Assembly: GCA_028455995.1 (NCBI GenBank)
Contig: JABELC010000009.1
Location: forward strand, 553,501-617,500
Length of the DNA: 64,000 nt
DNA from: Scleromitrula shiraiana
Taxonomy: Eukaryota > Ascomycota > Leotiomycetes > Helotiales > Sclerotiniaceae
Direction of reading: 5' to 3'
Of the stretch, positions 45,936 to 58,757 are shown in pieces. Under the pieces are notes generated by a model. That model was not told the DNA's origin. It ran no database searches and saw only the letters and a list, made by a program, of their open reading frames with translations. A program made the translations under genes and the position numbers. Numbering within the stretch: the first letter of the stretch is position 1; each line of letters starts with the position of its first letter.

Positions 45936-47922
45936 ATGAAGTATGTGCATATGTTGGAAATGAATAGAGGGGAAGAGAAGGAAGAGATGACAAAATCGAT
46001 AGTCTGGACTCGCTCTTGTTGCTGGAAGATATGGACCAAACAACGGGATCACAAATGGGTGAAACAAGTAGAAAGCAGGTTGTTGATACATCTGTTAAGC
46101 AGAATTTACAAAAGCAAACGAAATTGGTTCAAGTTACAAGCAAGTGGGATTGTTCAAAGACATTCAGATCGGCATTACTGCCTGCTAACTCGACAATTAG
46201 TGAAAGATAGAACCGAACACCCAAATGAAACGGCTGATAGTTCTCAAAAAGCTTGGGGAAAGTCAAACAGACGCAAGAGGAAATGCAGCAGAAATGCGAA
46301 GGCATCACCCGAGCAAATATTTTCGGACTTGGCACCAAGAAGTATACAAGAGATTGAGAGTCAAACATTATCAGTATCCGACAGGACCACCATACCGATA
46401 TCACCTAAACTTCAAAAACGATTCTACGAAACAATAGCCCTCCTCGCAGTACTTGGTAAAGACCGAGGCGAACGTACCGAGGAGGAAGAGTTTCAATCCG
46501 ATGTCGAGGATTTTGATGCACCCAGCTCAAATCCTAATTCTCAGAAAATGAGGAGATCATTCACGAGATACTTGGCCTATCTATGTGACTACGAAAAGGG
46601 TGGTGATAGTACCACGGCCATTGCGTTGGAGCAAACGGAAACAGGTATCACATATTATGTTGCAACGAATCGATATCCAAAGCCAAGAAATCGGATCTCA
46701 GTATTTCTGAGAAGTGTTTTTGATGTTTTGAAGACGTCAACCTCTGTTATCAGTGAAATCGAGGCAGAGAAGAGATTGCTCGCCTTATCTGTTGAGCACG
46801 CTTCGAGGCGGATCTCTTGTTATTCGAGGTTTTTTAGCGGAGCACATAGATTTTGTGCTGAAAAGGTGGGATCAAGGTAAAGATAAGGTGAAGATAGATG
46901 GTTCGACACATGAAGATGACGAGGCTCATCATATAGATTCTCGTTTTGTCACATGGCTTCATACCTTGAAAGATTTGTGTAAACAACCCGGTACCCAACT
47001 ATGTCAGTTCTGTTACGAAACCGCCTCGTCACCAGAATATAGCCTATTACAAGAGAAATCCAATTCCAATTCCTTGTGTAGAGGACGCTTCGATTTAATC
47101 CGTCACACCGTTGGACGACTCAACCATACGCTCAAGGCTATCAAAGTCATCATGATGGCGCGGATACAACTACCCTACCTCACCAACACCACTGACCTCA
47201 ACATCTCAATCATCCCATCATCAATTCCATCCCATCCCCCACTCAGTGAGCGCAATCCCCCCCTCTCCGATATTGTCGGAAGAATGATGAGTGACCCCTC
47301 CAAGATTGCACAATACCGCGCCACTCTCTCAGAAATGGATCATCGGTACCAACTCAGTGAAAATCTCCACTTGCACTGCACATCGTCCACCTGGAAACCT
47401 TTAGTCCACGCCGAGCTTCTCCTGCTCGATCACTTCTTCACGCACAAATTGCTCTTTGTCGACCATGATCGATATATAGCATGTAGTAAGCCAGCGTGTT
47501 ATTGTTGTTATCATTACATTAAGAACCATCCGGGGAGGTTTGTAGTGCCGGCTAGTCACTGCAATAGTCATCGGAATTGGAGAGCACCGGATGCGAACAG
47601 CGAGGAGATGGATGATATTAGGAGGGATGTATTAAATAAGATGGCGTGGACTTTTAGAAAGGATATCTTGAGTCAGATTTTGGAGTTGAGAGGGCCAAGG
47701 GGGAAACCGGATTCGATGACGGAGATTTCTTCTGTGAGGGGTGTGAGGGGGAGGCAGGATTTTGGGTTGAGTTTGGAAGGATTAAATACAGTTGATGCGG
47801 AGGATGAGATGGAGGTATCGTCATTGAAAGCCTTTGGTGAAAATTCTTCGGATCGAGAAGATTGTGGTTCGTCTATTGTAAGTGATGATTGTAGTCAGTT
47901 GTTTGTTTCTGCGGAGGAATAG
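45936..47922 (+). CDS. OTT_1508-like deaminase family gene with apparent +1 frameshift
   Basis: The C-terminal part has the zinc-site motifs of the deaminase fold: HAE (47407-47415) and PACYCC (47491-47508, C-x-x-C), in the setting seen in fungal OTT_1508-like proteins (VHAELLLLDHFF, DRYIACSKPACYCCYHYI). These are predicted nucleotide or nucleic-acid deaminases; no substrate is established. The first frame runs 45936-46880 and holds the family's helical region (ISPKLQKRFYETIALLAVLG, YLAYLCDYEKGGDSTTA). The second runs to 47922. Coding sense passes from one to the other inside a T6 run (46830-46835): ISCYSRF precedes and FLAEHIDFVLKRW follows, with no room for an intron. Either one extra T makes this a recent pseudogene, or it is an assembly error. 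The true start is uncertain; the first roughly 70 residues are weakly coding-like. Confidence 0.75.
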
Positions 47923-48403
47923 ATGTGTCTTTGCTTGGGATGAATGAATGGAATTTTATGTGGAGTTACTACAGAGACGATAGGGCAATGGAAGTAATTT
48001 CGAGGAAGATGAGTGAGGTAGTGCAATATAGGTATCTTGGGTATTTGATTAAGGATGAATGAAAAGTTTGCTATGTTTATGGGGGTGAGGTGGATTGTCC
48101 ATAATATCAGGATTCAGAATTCAGTATATGGTATAAATAGTGGGTATGGATTGAGGTAAAAAGAGTTATTTATCGTATTGTGCAATAAAAAATTTAATTT
48201 TCCGAATCTAATCTAGTCCAATCTATCAAATCTATTCTATAAATCTATTCTATTCTATTCTATTCATAAATTCATACCATTCATACCAATCATCTCCATC
48301 ATAAACTCATAAACTCATAAACTCATAAACTCATAAACTCATAAACTCATAAACTCATAAACTCATAAACCCATCCATCCATCCATCCATCCATCCAAAC
48401 CAT
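47923..48403. other. Convergent spacer with octamer array
   Basis: No gene is seen. It contains TCTAT repeats (about 48236-48262), the AAACTCAT array (48301-48370) and CCAT repeats (48371-48396). Confidence 0.7.
48301..48370. repeat. AAACTCAT octamer tandem repeat
   Basis: About 8.5 perfect head-to-tail copies of AAACTCAT, followed by six CCAT tetramers. Confidence 0.95.
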
Positions 48404-49069
48404 CTATCTAGGACTAGCCCTCCTCATCCTACTACCACCTCTAGGTCTCAAACCCTCTTCTGGATCCCTCTCCTCAACTTCATATTCATAATCCCTCTCC
48501 TCCCTCAATCTTCTTCCCTCACTACTCTCACTCCTGCTACTATCGCTACTCTCATATGTGCTCCAAGAATCGCGGCTCCTCCCATAAGGAGTTTGGGACC
48601 GCTCTCGCGGATTCCGCTGCGTATATCGATTCCTGATATCCCTCACATTGGGAATTTGAATACTAGTACGTCGCTGTCTATATCTTTCTCCTCCGTCCAT
48701 ATCCATCATCTCAATATCCATATCTCTATCCCTATTTCTTTCTCTCTCCCACTCTCTCTGTCTCGCCCTCTCCCTTCTCCCAGTGGAAAATACACTCCTT
48801 TCCCCATCCACCCTATGAAGACCCCTCGATAGAAATTCTTCTCCTGCTTTTGCTTTTGCTTTTGCTTTTACTTTTGCTTTTGCTTCGCGCTTTATTCGTT
48901 TCATTCTTGCTTCGTTGTATCGTTTCCGAGGGTCCTCGTATTGTCTTTTCCTTCTTCTACTTTTGGAGGGTGTGGCATCCGGATAGATTATCCCGCTGGG
49001 CCAGAAGTGATGCATGCAGGCGAAGACGCTAAGGATTTCGAGGGCGTGGAGAATGTGGCGGGTTGGCAT
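48404..49069 (-). CDS. Basic, Arg-rich protein of unknown function
   Basis: A single exon of 221 aa from the ATG at 49069. Residues 1-30 are fairly hydrophobic (HILHALEILSVFACMHHFWP) and could be a signal anchor. The remainder is very basic and low in complexity: SKSRRRKRQYED, an Ala-Lys alternation (KAKVKAKAKAKA, from GCAAAA-type repeats), RERARQREWERERNRDRD, then Ser/Arg/Glu-rich sequence to the end. No domain is recognised. It lacks introns and has repeat-driven composition, so it may be a lineage-restricted gene; expression evidence would be needed. Convergent with the deaminase-family gene, 481 bp away. Confidence 0.5.
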   Translation of the reverse strand: MPTRHILHALEILSVFACMHHFWPSGIIYPDATPSKSRRRKRQYEDPRKRYNEARMKRIKREAKAKVKAKAKAKAGEEFLSRGLHRVDGERSVFSTGRRERARQREWERERNRDRDMDIEMMDMDGGERYRQRRTSIQIPNVRDIRNRYTQRNPRERSQTPYGRSRDSWSTYESSDSSRSESSEGRRLREERDYEYEVEERDPEEGLRPRGGSRMRRASPR

Positions 49070-50022
49070 TTTGGTGGATGATTATTGGGTGGGATGGAGG
49101 ATAGAGGATGGAGGTGGTGGAATGGAGATTCACGTTGGATGTTATGACCGGTTCTAGGAAATATATTGAGACCGGTTTCCTAATCTTGATTTCAAATTTG
49201 TGATATGTGTGCGAGCATATGGCAATTATGATAGTTCGTATCGTGAGATAGAGAATCTACTTCAAGTGATATGGTATGCGTGATAAATGTAACATGTATT
49301 GTTATGAAATAGAATCGAACTGAGCAAACCAAGTGATTCTCAAAACCAGTTTGATGACTCGATTTGGAAAGAAGAAGACAACATACTTACAGTGAATGCA
49401 TAATAAATAGTCAAAATCATACCACTAGGAAATTGACCGAGGTTTAGGAAATCCATTCTAGCAATATCCCTCGACCTGCTTCGCTTGAAGCGTTAACTCG
49501 TTGGATGATGGTTACCGTCTTTTTGAATCTGATATTTAGTAGATTATATTTCTATGGTAAAATTACCATGACGCAATTGTAGCAAAGATTTGAATGTTCA
49601 CATGCGTATTTTCATGTACTGTAGTTTGTTGTGTGGACCTATTTTGAAGTTGGAGGCGAGTGAAAAACTGGGGGGTCCCTTGTTGAAGTTGGAGTAATTA
49701 CTGTATGTTTTTTTGACAACACACCACAATAGTGATAAACTTGGAAACGTCCTAATGACATATTGGGAGTTATTGCTCCTTCATGGTTGCCCAAGTAGCT
49801 CAATCGGGTTGCCTCGTGAACAAAATAATTTGAAGAAAAAGCTAAAGCGGCAATAGGCGATCTTTCGTAACCTGAGATTCTGTTTTTTGTAGGAAAGAGA
49901 CTAGCTGTCTAAGATAGATCAGGACAGATCGGCATGCAATCGAGCTCTGAAACTTAGTGCAAAGTAAAGTCAACAGGAAGAAGTATGCTTGAAGAAAAGT
50001 GTTCATGAGTTGTAATATTACA
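49070..50022. other. Spacer
   Basis: No gene is seen. A tRNA-like GCCCAAGTAGCTCAATCGGG at about 49789 lacks the remaining arms. Confidence 0.6.
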
Positions 50023-51241
50023 TCAAAAATTCCGTCGAGAATATGCCCAGTACGCTTTGTAGGGCAATTTCCACTCCCTCGCCCTTAACTCCGGTCTGAA
50101 TACATCAAAATCGACCTTTTCCAACTTTTCTAGCCACAATCTTGTAGGAACTGCTTGTAAAAGAACGCCAAAAGCCCGTTCTAAATCGTTGACTTGAGTT
50201 TTTTCACTCGAAACTTCATAATGATGACCATCCTCACCTTGATGTTCAAACTCGTGACCAGCATCTTTACCTGCTTGGAGATTCTTCAACATCTCTCTGG
50301 CAGTAATCAAGTGATCATTTGCTCGGGTTGCCACTGTAAAAATGGCATCTTTTAAACCAGGAGCTTCTGCACCATGTCTCAACACCTCTTCTTCTTTGAC
50401 GCCTGCTTCAGCCATGACGTCTAATGGTAGAACAACAGCCCCTTGACGACCTCCAGCATTCCCACCTAGAGCACCCCCAAATGCTGCGTTATTGCTATGG
50501 TGGTTTGGTGGGGGCGGAAATGCAATTAGTGGCAAACCTCTCAGAACTGCGGCGATTCCAGTCGCTTTACCAATGTGACTTGCTACATGATCTGCAGCCA
50601 TAGAGTTCAATGGCAGAGCTGCTAAAGTCAAATACATCAACGTAGAATATGTATTTTCTGCATACGTCTCCACCGCATCCATATTTGTATATGGTCGATT
50701 GTCCATATATTGTTCCCTAGCACTTATAACTTTCATGAACCACCCCTTCATAACGTTTGTAGTAATGCCTTCATGCCTCGACTGTAACGATGTGAGCGCA
50801 TGGTGAAGTAGAATTGCGACAGGCTCCTTTGGCGGGGTATTTGCAAACGTGCGAGTCAAATTATCGCGCCAAAATTGCATGCGCAGAGCACCGACTGTTG
50901 GATTTGATACTATATCTGGTATTCTAGCCAATTCGATATTGAGAGCACGAATTGAGAGGTAAGCATCTCTCGTTGAAGGGGGAATAAAGGTTTGAAGAGT
51001 ATAAGATGGCGAATCAAACTTTCTAGCAATTATTAGCTACAAAGCCCAGTAATTGTATAAATACTGAAACTAACTGTATGAGATTGGAGCAATATGTCCT
51101 AGCCTGTTTTATATCTTCATCTGTTAATCTGCTGGCGTAAGGTGCAGGCGTACTATAAGAGGTTGTAGCATAACCACATCTTGATTTTGCATATACTTTA
51201 GTACAGCTCTGAAGCCGTCGCAAGGTTTGCGATCTGTACAT
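50023..51241 (-). CDS. Mitochondrial NDUFAF6-like complex I assembly factor (squalene/phytoene synthase fold)
   Basis: NDUFAF6 helps assemble the ND1 part of respiratory complex I in the matrix. It has the squalene/phytoene synthase fold without the synthase activity. Exons 51241-51075 and 51022-50023 give 388 aa, with a 52-bp intron (donor GTTAGT, acceptor GCTAG). The N terminus (MYRSQTLRRLQSCTKVYAKS) is Arg/Ser/Lys-rich and lacks acids, as in a presequence. Family landmarks are YLSIRALNIELARI, GALRMQFWRDNL, WFMKVISAREQYMDNRPYTN and ETYAENTYSTLMYLTL. The Asp-rich substrate motifs (DxxxD) of true prenyl synthases are not seen. Head-to-head with rad5; the start codons are 294 bp apart. Complex I is consistent with the external NADH dehydrogenase also present, though the genes are unlinked functionally. 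Confidence 0.85.
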
Positions 51242-51535
51242 TGATAGAACTTTTTATATTATCCGATCCATTGACAAAATCGTTGGGATCTCTTCTCTTC
51301 CGTTCGAATTAAATTATGAAATATTCACTTCTGCTTGGGGCAAAAATTGTTATCGGGATAACGTTATCGACGTCACTAAGATCCCCAATAATTCTAAATT
51401 GCTTTGTCGCGTTAAACGCGTGACCTCGCGTTTTCTTTCGAATCAACCATACGCCATTACTCAGTTGCGCCTCACTTCGCAATTTCGAGAAAATGGTGCC
51501 AAAAAGTTTTTGATTTTTACAACGGTTTTGCAGAG
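51242..51535. promoter_or_regulatory. Divergent promoter of the NDUFAF6-like gene and rad5, with MCB-type site
   Basis: Only 294 bp separates the two start codons. It contains ACGCGT (51416-51421), the MluI cell-cycle-box core bound by MBF (Mbp1-Swi6) in yeasts, 115 bp before the rad5 ATG, with flanking CGCG-containing sequence. It also has a CRE-like GACGTCA (51370-51376). Confidence 0.6.
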
Positions 51536-54500
51536 ATGGAGGGTCCTCCGGCCAAGAGGAGAAGATTCTTTACAGAAAATTCTGAGGTATCTGATGTCTC
51601 ATCGAGGCAAGAGGAAATCACAAAATTACCAGACGAAATCGATACACTTTCTCCAATAATCGACGAGACCACCAACTTTGCCGAAATATTAGATCGCCAA
51701 GATGATCCGGAGCAAGCAAATTCGGTTTCTAATGGCAGCTCGCAACTCGATTTCAGCCAGGAGACCTTCGAGGCTTTCATTGGGGATTCGGTGGCTCCAG
51801 ATGTGCTGAAAAGTTTACGAGAAGCATCAAAAAACGACATAGAAAGAGCTGTTAACATGTATTTTGACGGATCATGGAAGGCGCCTGTCACTCTCTCCGG
51901 ACCTAATCGTCCTTCATCAAACTCAAAAGGGACCGTGGATGCCTTTATGAAGCCTGTTAACGGCGATATCAAAGAGACTAACGCAGCAACGGTACCGGAC
52001 GAGCCTTCGAGAGTAGCTTCGCCACGTCGAATTATGCCAGAATACCGATATGTAGGAGCATTTGGGGTTGGAGGATGGGCTACAAAAAGTGGCACAACAT
52101 TGATCAAGCATGGCGAAATTGTTCGAATTGAACGTCAAAAGATACAGCCACCAAAAGCTCCGATGGGTAGAGGAAAGGGAAGGCCTGCGGCTACCCAATC
52201 GCTTCCAAAGCCCAACAGCGCAGCCGCTAGACGTGTTGACGTTGTTGTACGTTTCACAAATTCTAAAGGCTTCGAGGTTGGTCGTCTGCCGCGAGAAACT
52301 GCCAATTGGGTTTCTACATTGATCGATCAAAAAGTTTGCAAATTCGAGGGTACATGTGTATATGCGCCTGAAAGGATACGCACAAATGATACTATATTTC
52401 TCCAACTCCGATGCTCATTATTGAAAACGGCTTTCGATGAACAAAGTTTTAATGCCCCAGATAATCGCTCAACGGGTATGTTTGAAGAAAAGGAAACATC
52501 TGAAGAGAAGAATTTACGGTTACGTCAAGTGGCTTTGGTAAAACTTTTCGAAGAGATAAACCTACTTCCTACTCAGACAAATGAAGCCACTGCGAAACAT
52601 AAGCGTCAGGGACTGCTTAGTGCTACAGAGGTAGCCGAACATTACGAAAAGGACGATTCCAAAACTCCCGAGTCGGCAGGCTCTTCTCCGCCCTCCGAAG
52701 AAGCTGAAGATGGGAAAGAACTTGAGCAAGATCAGCTTGATACTCTTTATAGCAAAGCACAAGCATTTGATTTTAACGCTCCTGAAGCTGAACCAGCGGA
52801 TAGTTTTGCCATGGATCTTCGTCCATATCAAAAGCAAGCATTACATTGGATGATATCCAAGGAACGTGATCAAAAAGTAGATAAACGAGAAGTCTCAATG
52901 CATCCTTTATGGGAAGAATATGCCTGGCCTACTAAAGATATGGATGATAAGGAAGTTATTCATGTAGTTGATCAAGATAAATTTTATGTCAATCCATACT
53001 CAGGAGGTCTTTCATTAGAATTTCCTGTTCAAGAGCAGCATTGTCTCGGGGGTATTCTTGCCGATGAGATGGGTTTAGGAAAGACGATTGAAATGATGAG
53101 TTTGATTCATTCTAATAAATCTGACATAGCCCTGAAGCTTGACGAGAAGTGCTCGAAACTAACATCTGTAAATAAACTTCCACGACTCCCGAAGAATTTA
53201 TCATCGGTAGAAAGAGCTCCTTGTACTACCCTGGTAGTTGCTCCAATGTCACTCCTTGCTCAATGGCAGAGTGAGGTCGAGAACGCTTCGAAAGATGGAA
53301 CTATGAAGAGTATTGTCTACTACGGAAACGATAAGACGGCTAATTTACAGGCTCTTTGCTGTGAAGCAAATGCCGCCTCGGCTCCCAATGTTGTTATTAC
53401 TAGTTACGGTGTTGTTTTGTCAGAATTTACTCAATTGAATTCCAAAAATGGAGATAGAGGTAGTCACGGTGGCTTATTCTCACTTTCATTCTTTCGCGTT
53501 ATTCTGGATGAAGCCCATCACATAAAAAACCGACAGTCCAAGACAGCAAAAGCATGTGAGTTTATATAGCTAGCCCTTCTTATGTCAATCATACTAACTA
53601 AATCACAGGCTACGAGATTGCCGCTGAACATCGATGGGTCCTCACGGGAACACCTATTGTGAATCGATTAGAAGATCTATTCAGTTTAGTACGATTCTTA
53701 CGAGTCGAACCCTGGAGTAATTTCTCCTTCTGGAGAACCTTCATCACCATCCCTTTTGAATCCAAAGAATTCATGCGCGCCCTCGATGTCGTACAAACTG
53801 TTCTCGAACCACTTGTACTCCGTCGAACCAAAGACATGAAAACGCCCAATGGCGAAGCACTCGTTCCCCTTCCGCCAAAAACAATCTCCATAATCGATAT
53901 AGAGCTTTCGGAAGCAGAACGCGAGGTTTACGATCACATTTTTACACGTGCTAAACGCACTTTCACAGCCAATGTTGAAGCTGGAACGGTCTTAAAAGCT
54001 TATACCAGTATCTTCGCACAAATTCTCCGTCTCCGCCAATCATGTTGTCACCCCATCCTAACGCGCAACCAAAATCTCGTCGCTGACGAAGAAGAAGCTT
54101 CATTAGCAGCCGATGCCGCGAGCGGATTAGCCGACGACATGGATCTCCAAAATCTCATTGAGCGGTTTAAACTCAACGAGGAAGCCGCCGATACCAATGT
54201 ATTTGGTGCGCATGTCCTTGAGCAAATCCGCGACGAAGCGGAAAATGAATGCCCAATCTGCGCCGAAGAACCAATGATCGAACAATCCGTCACAGGATGT
54301 TGGCATTCCGCCTGCAAAAAATGTCTCCTCTCATACATAAAACACCAAACCGATAAAGGGGAACTCCCCCGCTGTTTCAGCTGTCGAGAAATCCTCAACA
54401 CGCATGATCTTTTTGAGGTGGTGAAAAATGAAGATTTTGATGATAGTGAGGAAAGTAATTTTACCCCATCGAAATCTAAAATCAGCCTCCAAAGAATCGG

Positions 54501-55167
54501 ATCCAACAACGGATCCGCCAAAATAATCGCACTACTAGACCATCTCAAATCCCTTCGTCGCTCAAACCCTGGCATGAAATCCGTAATCTTCAGCCAATTT
54601 ACCTCCTTCCTCGACCTCATCGAGCCCGCGCTCTCCAAATCCTCCATCCCCTATCTCCGCTTCGACGGCAGTATGGCGCAAAAGACCCGCGCGGCGGTAC
54701 TGGAACAATTTAAAGAGAGTGCGAAGGGAGTAGTCCTACTGCTTAGTTTGAGGGCGGGAGGAGTGGGGTTGAATTTAACGGAGGCGAAGAGAGTTTTCAT
54801 GATGGATCCGTGGTGGAGCTTTGCGGTTGAGAGTCAGGCGATTGATCGCGTGCATAGGATGGGGCAGGTGGGGAGCGTGGAGGTGATGAGGTTTGTGGTG
54901 AGGGGGAGTATTGAGGAGAAGATGTTGAGGATTCAGGAGAGGAAGAAGTTTATGTGAGTTTTTTTTTCTCTTTTTTTTTTTTCTCGCGGGTTTTCTACTT
55001 TTTGCTTCGCCTTTGTTGCGATGCTGAGGATACTTGGAGATGTTAATATGGTTTGATGGATGTACACTAACATCATCTCCTTCAATAGTGCAAGTTCCCT
55101 AGGTATGATGAGTGATGAGGAAAAGAAATTACAGCGAATTGAGGATATCAAGGAACTTCTTAGTTAA
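51536..55167 (+). CDS. rad5: DNA repair protein Rad5 (HIRAN-SNF2 helicase-RING E3)
   Basis: Rad5 promotes error-free bypass of DNA damage. It is the E3 for Lys63-linked PCNA polyubiquitylation with Mms2-Ubc13, and it remodels stalled forks. Exons 51536-53555, 53609-54953 and 55089-55167 give 1147 aa; introns are 53 and 135 bp. Domains in order: a disordered N terminus with a basic PPAKRRR segment; a HIRAN domain from about 168 (YVGAFGVGGWATKSG); SNF2 ATPase with Walker A DEMGLGKT (510-517) and DEAH (658-661); a C3HC4 RING inserted between the helicase lobes (888-930, CPICAEE, CWHSACKKCLL, CFSCRE); and a C-terminal helicase lobe (YLRFDGSM, LLSLRAGGVGLNLTEA, QAIDRVHRMGQ). The final exon encodes SSLGMMSDEEKKLQRIEDIK. 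The HIRAN plus internal RING separates it from Rad16 and other SNF2 proteins. Confidence 0.95.
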
Positions 55168-56771
55168 TAGATACCATACCATATCATCCGTGTATGTATA
55201 GATATCTGCAGCGGAGGATCGAGCCCGAGAATGCGAGGGTCGGTGGATGTAAATATAGAAGGGAGCATGTGATGTGTATGAATAGAATATTCCAATGAAA
55301 GGAAGGTGGTACTTGGTATCTACATAGATAGAGAGATAGATAGATGGATAGATGGATATAATCATGACCCAAAGTAATCAGATATATTTTGATTGATATG
55401 ACTTCCCCTTTACAACTTTTTTTTGACTTGATATTAGAGATAGAAATCGAGGATATTGAAGCTTATATTTTCAAAAATAATGATTATATCCTATCCCATC
55501 CCATCCTATCATGTCACATCACATCACATCACACAATATCCTCAATACACCTACCTCATCAAGCTCATCTCATCTACAGTACAAAAATAGCAAATCTCCC
55601 ATCCATCCATCCATCCATCTAACCATCCCCTAACCAAATAAATACAATACCTAAGAATCAATCTATATATCACCATCACTATCATTAATCCTAACCTTAT
55701 AAAAACGTCCAAAATTCCTTTTCTTTTCTTTTCTTTTCTTTTCTTTTCTTTTCTTTTAATTTAAGGGGAGGGATAGGATTTTTTAAGGTTTGTATTTTTA
55801 TTTGGGGGAGGGGAAGAAAGAGTCATGTTGATTATTTTTTCGTAGTTATTCTGAGGGTGGTTGGGGTTTATGGAGTTGTTGTATGTATGTATATATATAT
55901 ATATATATATGTACGTTTATCGTTATAGTTATAGTTAGGAAAAGTGAAGAAAAGGAGGAAAGGGAGCAAGAAAGAATGAATAGATAGTAAGGGTATAGTA
56001 ATATCATCATTCACTCACTGTATTAGACTATATATACTACGCAATTCTCTTATAAAATTCTCATGTAGAATTCTCTTGTAGAATTCTCTAGTATTCCCCC
56101 ATCTCCCTCCCTCCCTCCCTGTCTTACGAACTTTACTTGATTGATTAATTATCTTGCCGCCTATCACTTGACTTAACTCGTTTCATCTCATCTCATGTCA
56201 TAACATAACATAACGTAACGGTTCGTTTCGTTTCGTTTCGTTTAATCAATCACATGCACTACATCATATAACCCATCTCCATCTCCAACTCCAACTCCAA
56301 CTCCAAACATCCATTTATGCATTGCAGTCTTCAATACAAGCATGCATATCAGTGCCAGAATCCATATAATCACTAGAAGAAAGGGAAACAAAGTATACCC
56401 AATCCAATCCAATCCAATCCAATCCAATCCAATCCAATCAGACTCTCGACCTCGACCTCGATATCAAGTTAAATGCAGTACCAATCACGCATACAGTATA
56501 TATCTATCTATCTATATATAAATATATATAAATATAAAAAAGAATAAATAAAACCAAACCCCACAAAACCCACAAAAACGAAAAAAAACCCCCCCAGAAT
56601 CCCCCTCCTCATCACTTGAACCCAAATTCTCCAGACTTCCCCCATCAATCCATTGACCCCCTGAGCTCAAACTTCTAAGAAGTCTCCTCAATCACCCATT
56701 AATCAATCGCTAAGCATTTGGGCCTTCCTATTAACTCCGTCGGTTATTGTTCCCGGATTCCCCGCTATATG

Positions 56772-56807
<36 letters not shown>

Positions 56808-58680
56808 TATACATACCAAGATAGGGTCGTAGAGAGCGTGAACGGCCAACACCGACCTATATCATGCATATATAATGCGTAGGTGTAGGTGCGGAAGCTT
56901 AGAAAAGGAAAGAAAAGAAAAAGAAAGGAAAAACAAATCGAAGATTCTAAAATTTAGATATATGATATAATGACTCATTCGCCATACGATGGATTGAGCA
57001 TGAGGGGTTTTTTTATTTTCACCCTTGATCCACTGACGCCCACTGACGCCCACTGATGCTATGGATTTTTAAAAATGGGGGTTGGCGAGACGAGATGAGA
57101 TGGGATGGGATGAGATGGGATGAGGAAAAGAGATGGATATGTTATATGATATGATAGAACATGACATGAATGATATGAATAAGCGTACCAAGCGGGATAT
57201 CTCCAGCTATGTGGTATTCATATTGACATTAACAATTCAGCTCTATTCATCCATCCATCCATCCATTCATCCCTCCGTACCGAGTACCGACCCTTCAAGT
57301 TAAAATCAAGTAAAAGTAATTATAACAAACCGTACAAAGACTTCCATTCCAACATAACATAACACAACATAACACAAGATAGATAACATCATTGAGAGTT
57401 CTTGGTCCGATCTCAGGAGTAAATAGTAAGTAAGTAAATATCAAGTAAGTATCAAGTAAGTAAGGAGTAAACAACACACTTCGGTTAGCAAAGGTATAGA
57501 GAAAAGGAAAGGAAATAGCAAATAATTGTGGATACCAAGCAATCAATCCATCAACCGACCGACCGACCGTCAGTCAGTAAAAATACCACAATAAAAATAC
57601 CACAACAAAACTAACAAATAAATCAAATCTCATCCAAGTTCCAAGTTCCAACTAAACTAAACTTACTTCAATGAATGAATGAATAACAGGAAGTCTAAAA
57701 CAGGAAGTCTAAAAAGAATTTTTCTTTTTTTTTTTCCTTTTTTTTTTAAATGACGACGTGATTATTTCGTTGGTACGTGCGTGCGTGTTAGCTGCTATCC
57801 TTTCCTTTTCTATCCTTTCCTTTTCTTTCCTTTCCTTTTCTTTCAAACTAGATGGGCTAGAGTAGAAAATTTTCTTTCTTTCCTTCTTTCTTTCTTTCAT
57901 TCTTTCTTTCTTTCTTTCTTTCTTTCTAGCAAGCTAGCAAGCTAGCAAGCTAGCTAACAAGTACTTTATATGAAGATCCGAAAAAGCTCGTTTGCGCAAA
58001 AGGGAAATAATAAAAATAATAAATGTGGATCTGGGTTATTACTTAATTGAAGACTCAAGTGGGAGTGACTGAAGTGGGAGGACTGAAGTGGGAGGACTGA
58101 AGTGGGAGGGAAGAAGGGAAGATAATTTTTCTTCCTGGTTATTAATAATTCAACTTGTATTTCCAGGGCTAGTTAGTAGTAGTTTGTTAGTTAGCTAGAA
58201 TAGTTTGTTAATTGAGGTTAGAAATTTATATGTTTGTCTGTCGTTTACTTATATAATTATTATAATAATAATTATTAGTATTAGTATTATTAGTTAGTTA
58301 CTTAGTTACTTAGTTATTCCGGGCCGTTACGTTAGCATGTGAGCGTGATGAATGCAAAAGAGTAAAATATTATGTAACGGGCATTCGAACGTGAAGAAAG
58401 CCTTATGATTATTGGATGATGGGAATGATCTAGATTCTTATTTTTTTTTTGCGTTGGAATTGCGTTTGGAACTATGCTAATGCTACTGGGTTTGCTTTCT
58501 TGTATTCATCCATGTGAATTATAGATGGAGGGTTTGTTTTGTCAGACCGTTTTTTGAGGGTTATACTGGTTGCTTAGTTGGTTGGTTGGTTGGTTGGTGA
58601 AGGGTCTTGTTGAGTGTTTCGTTCATTCATGGAGTTGATGGATGGATGTATATTGGAGATTCGTGGTTACACATACTATG

Positions 58681-58720
58681 CTATACTATACTATACTATA
58701 CTATACTATACTATACTATA
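58681..58720. repeat. CTATA pentanucleotide microsatellite
   Basis: Eight perfect copies of CTATA. Confidence 0.95.
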
Positions 58721-58757
58721 TTATGCGGGTACGTACCCATGAATCAATGATCAATGA

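Noticed and set aside
49785..49860. tRNA-like 5' sequence GCCCAAGTAGCTCAATCGGG
   Set aside because: No matching acceptor 3' strand, anticodon arm or TTCRA T-loop follows.
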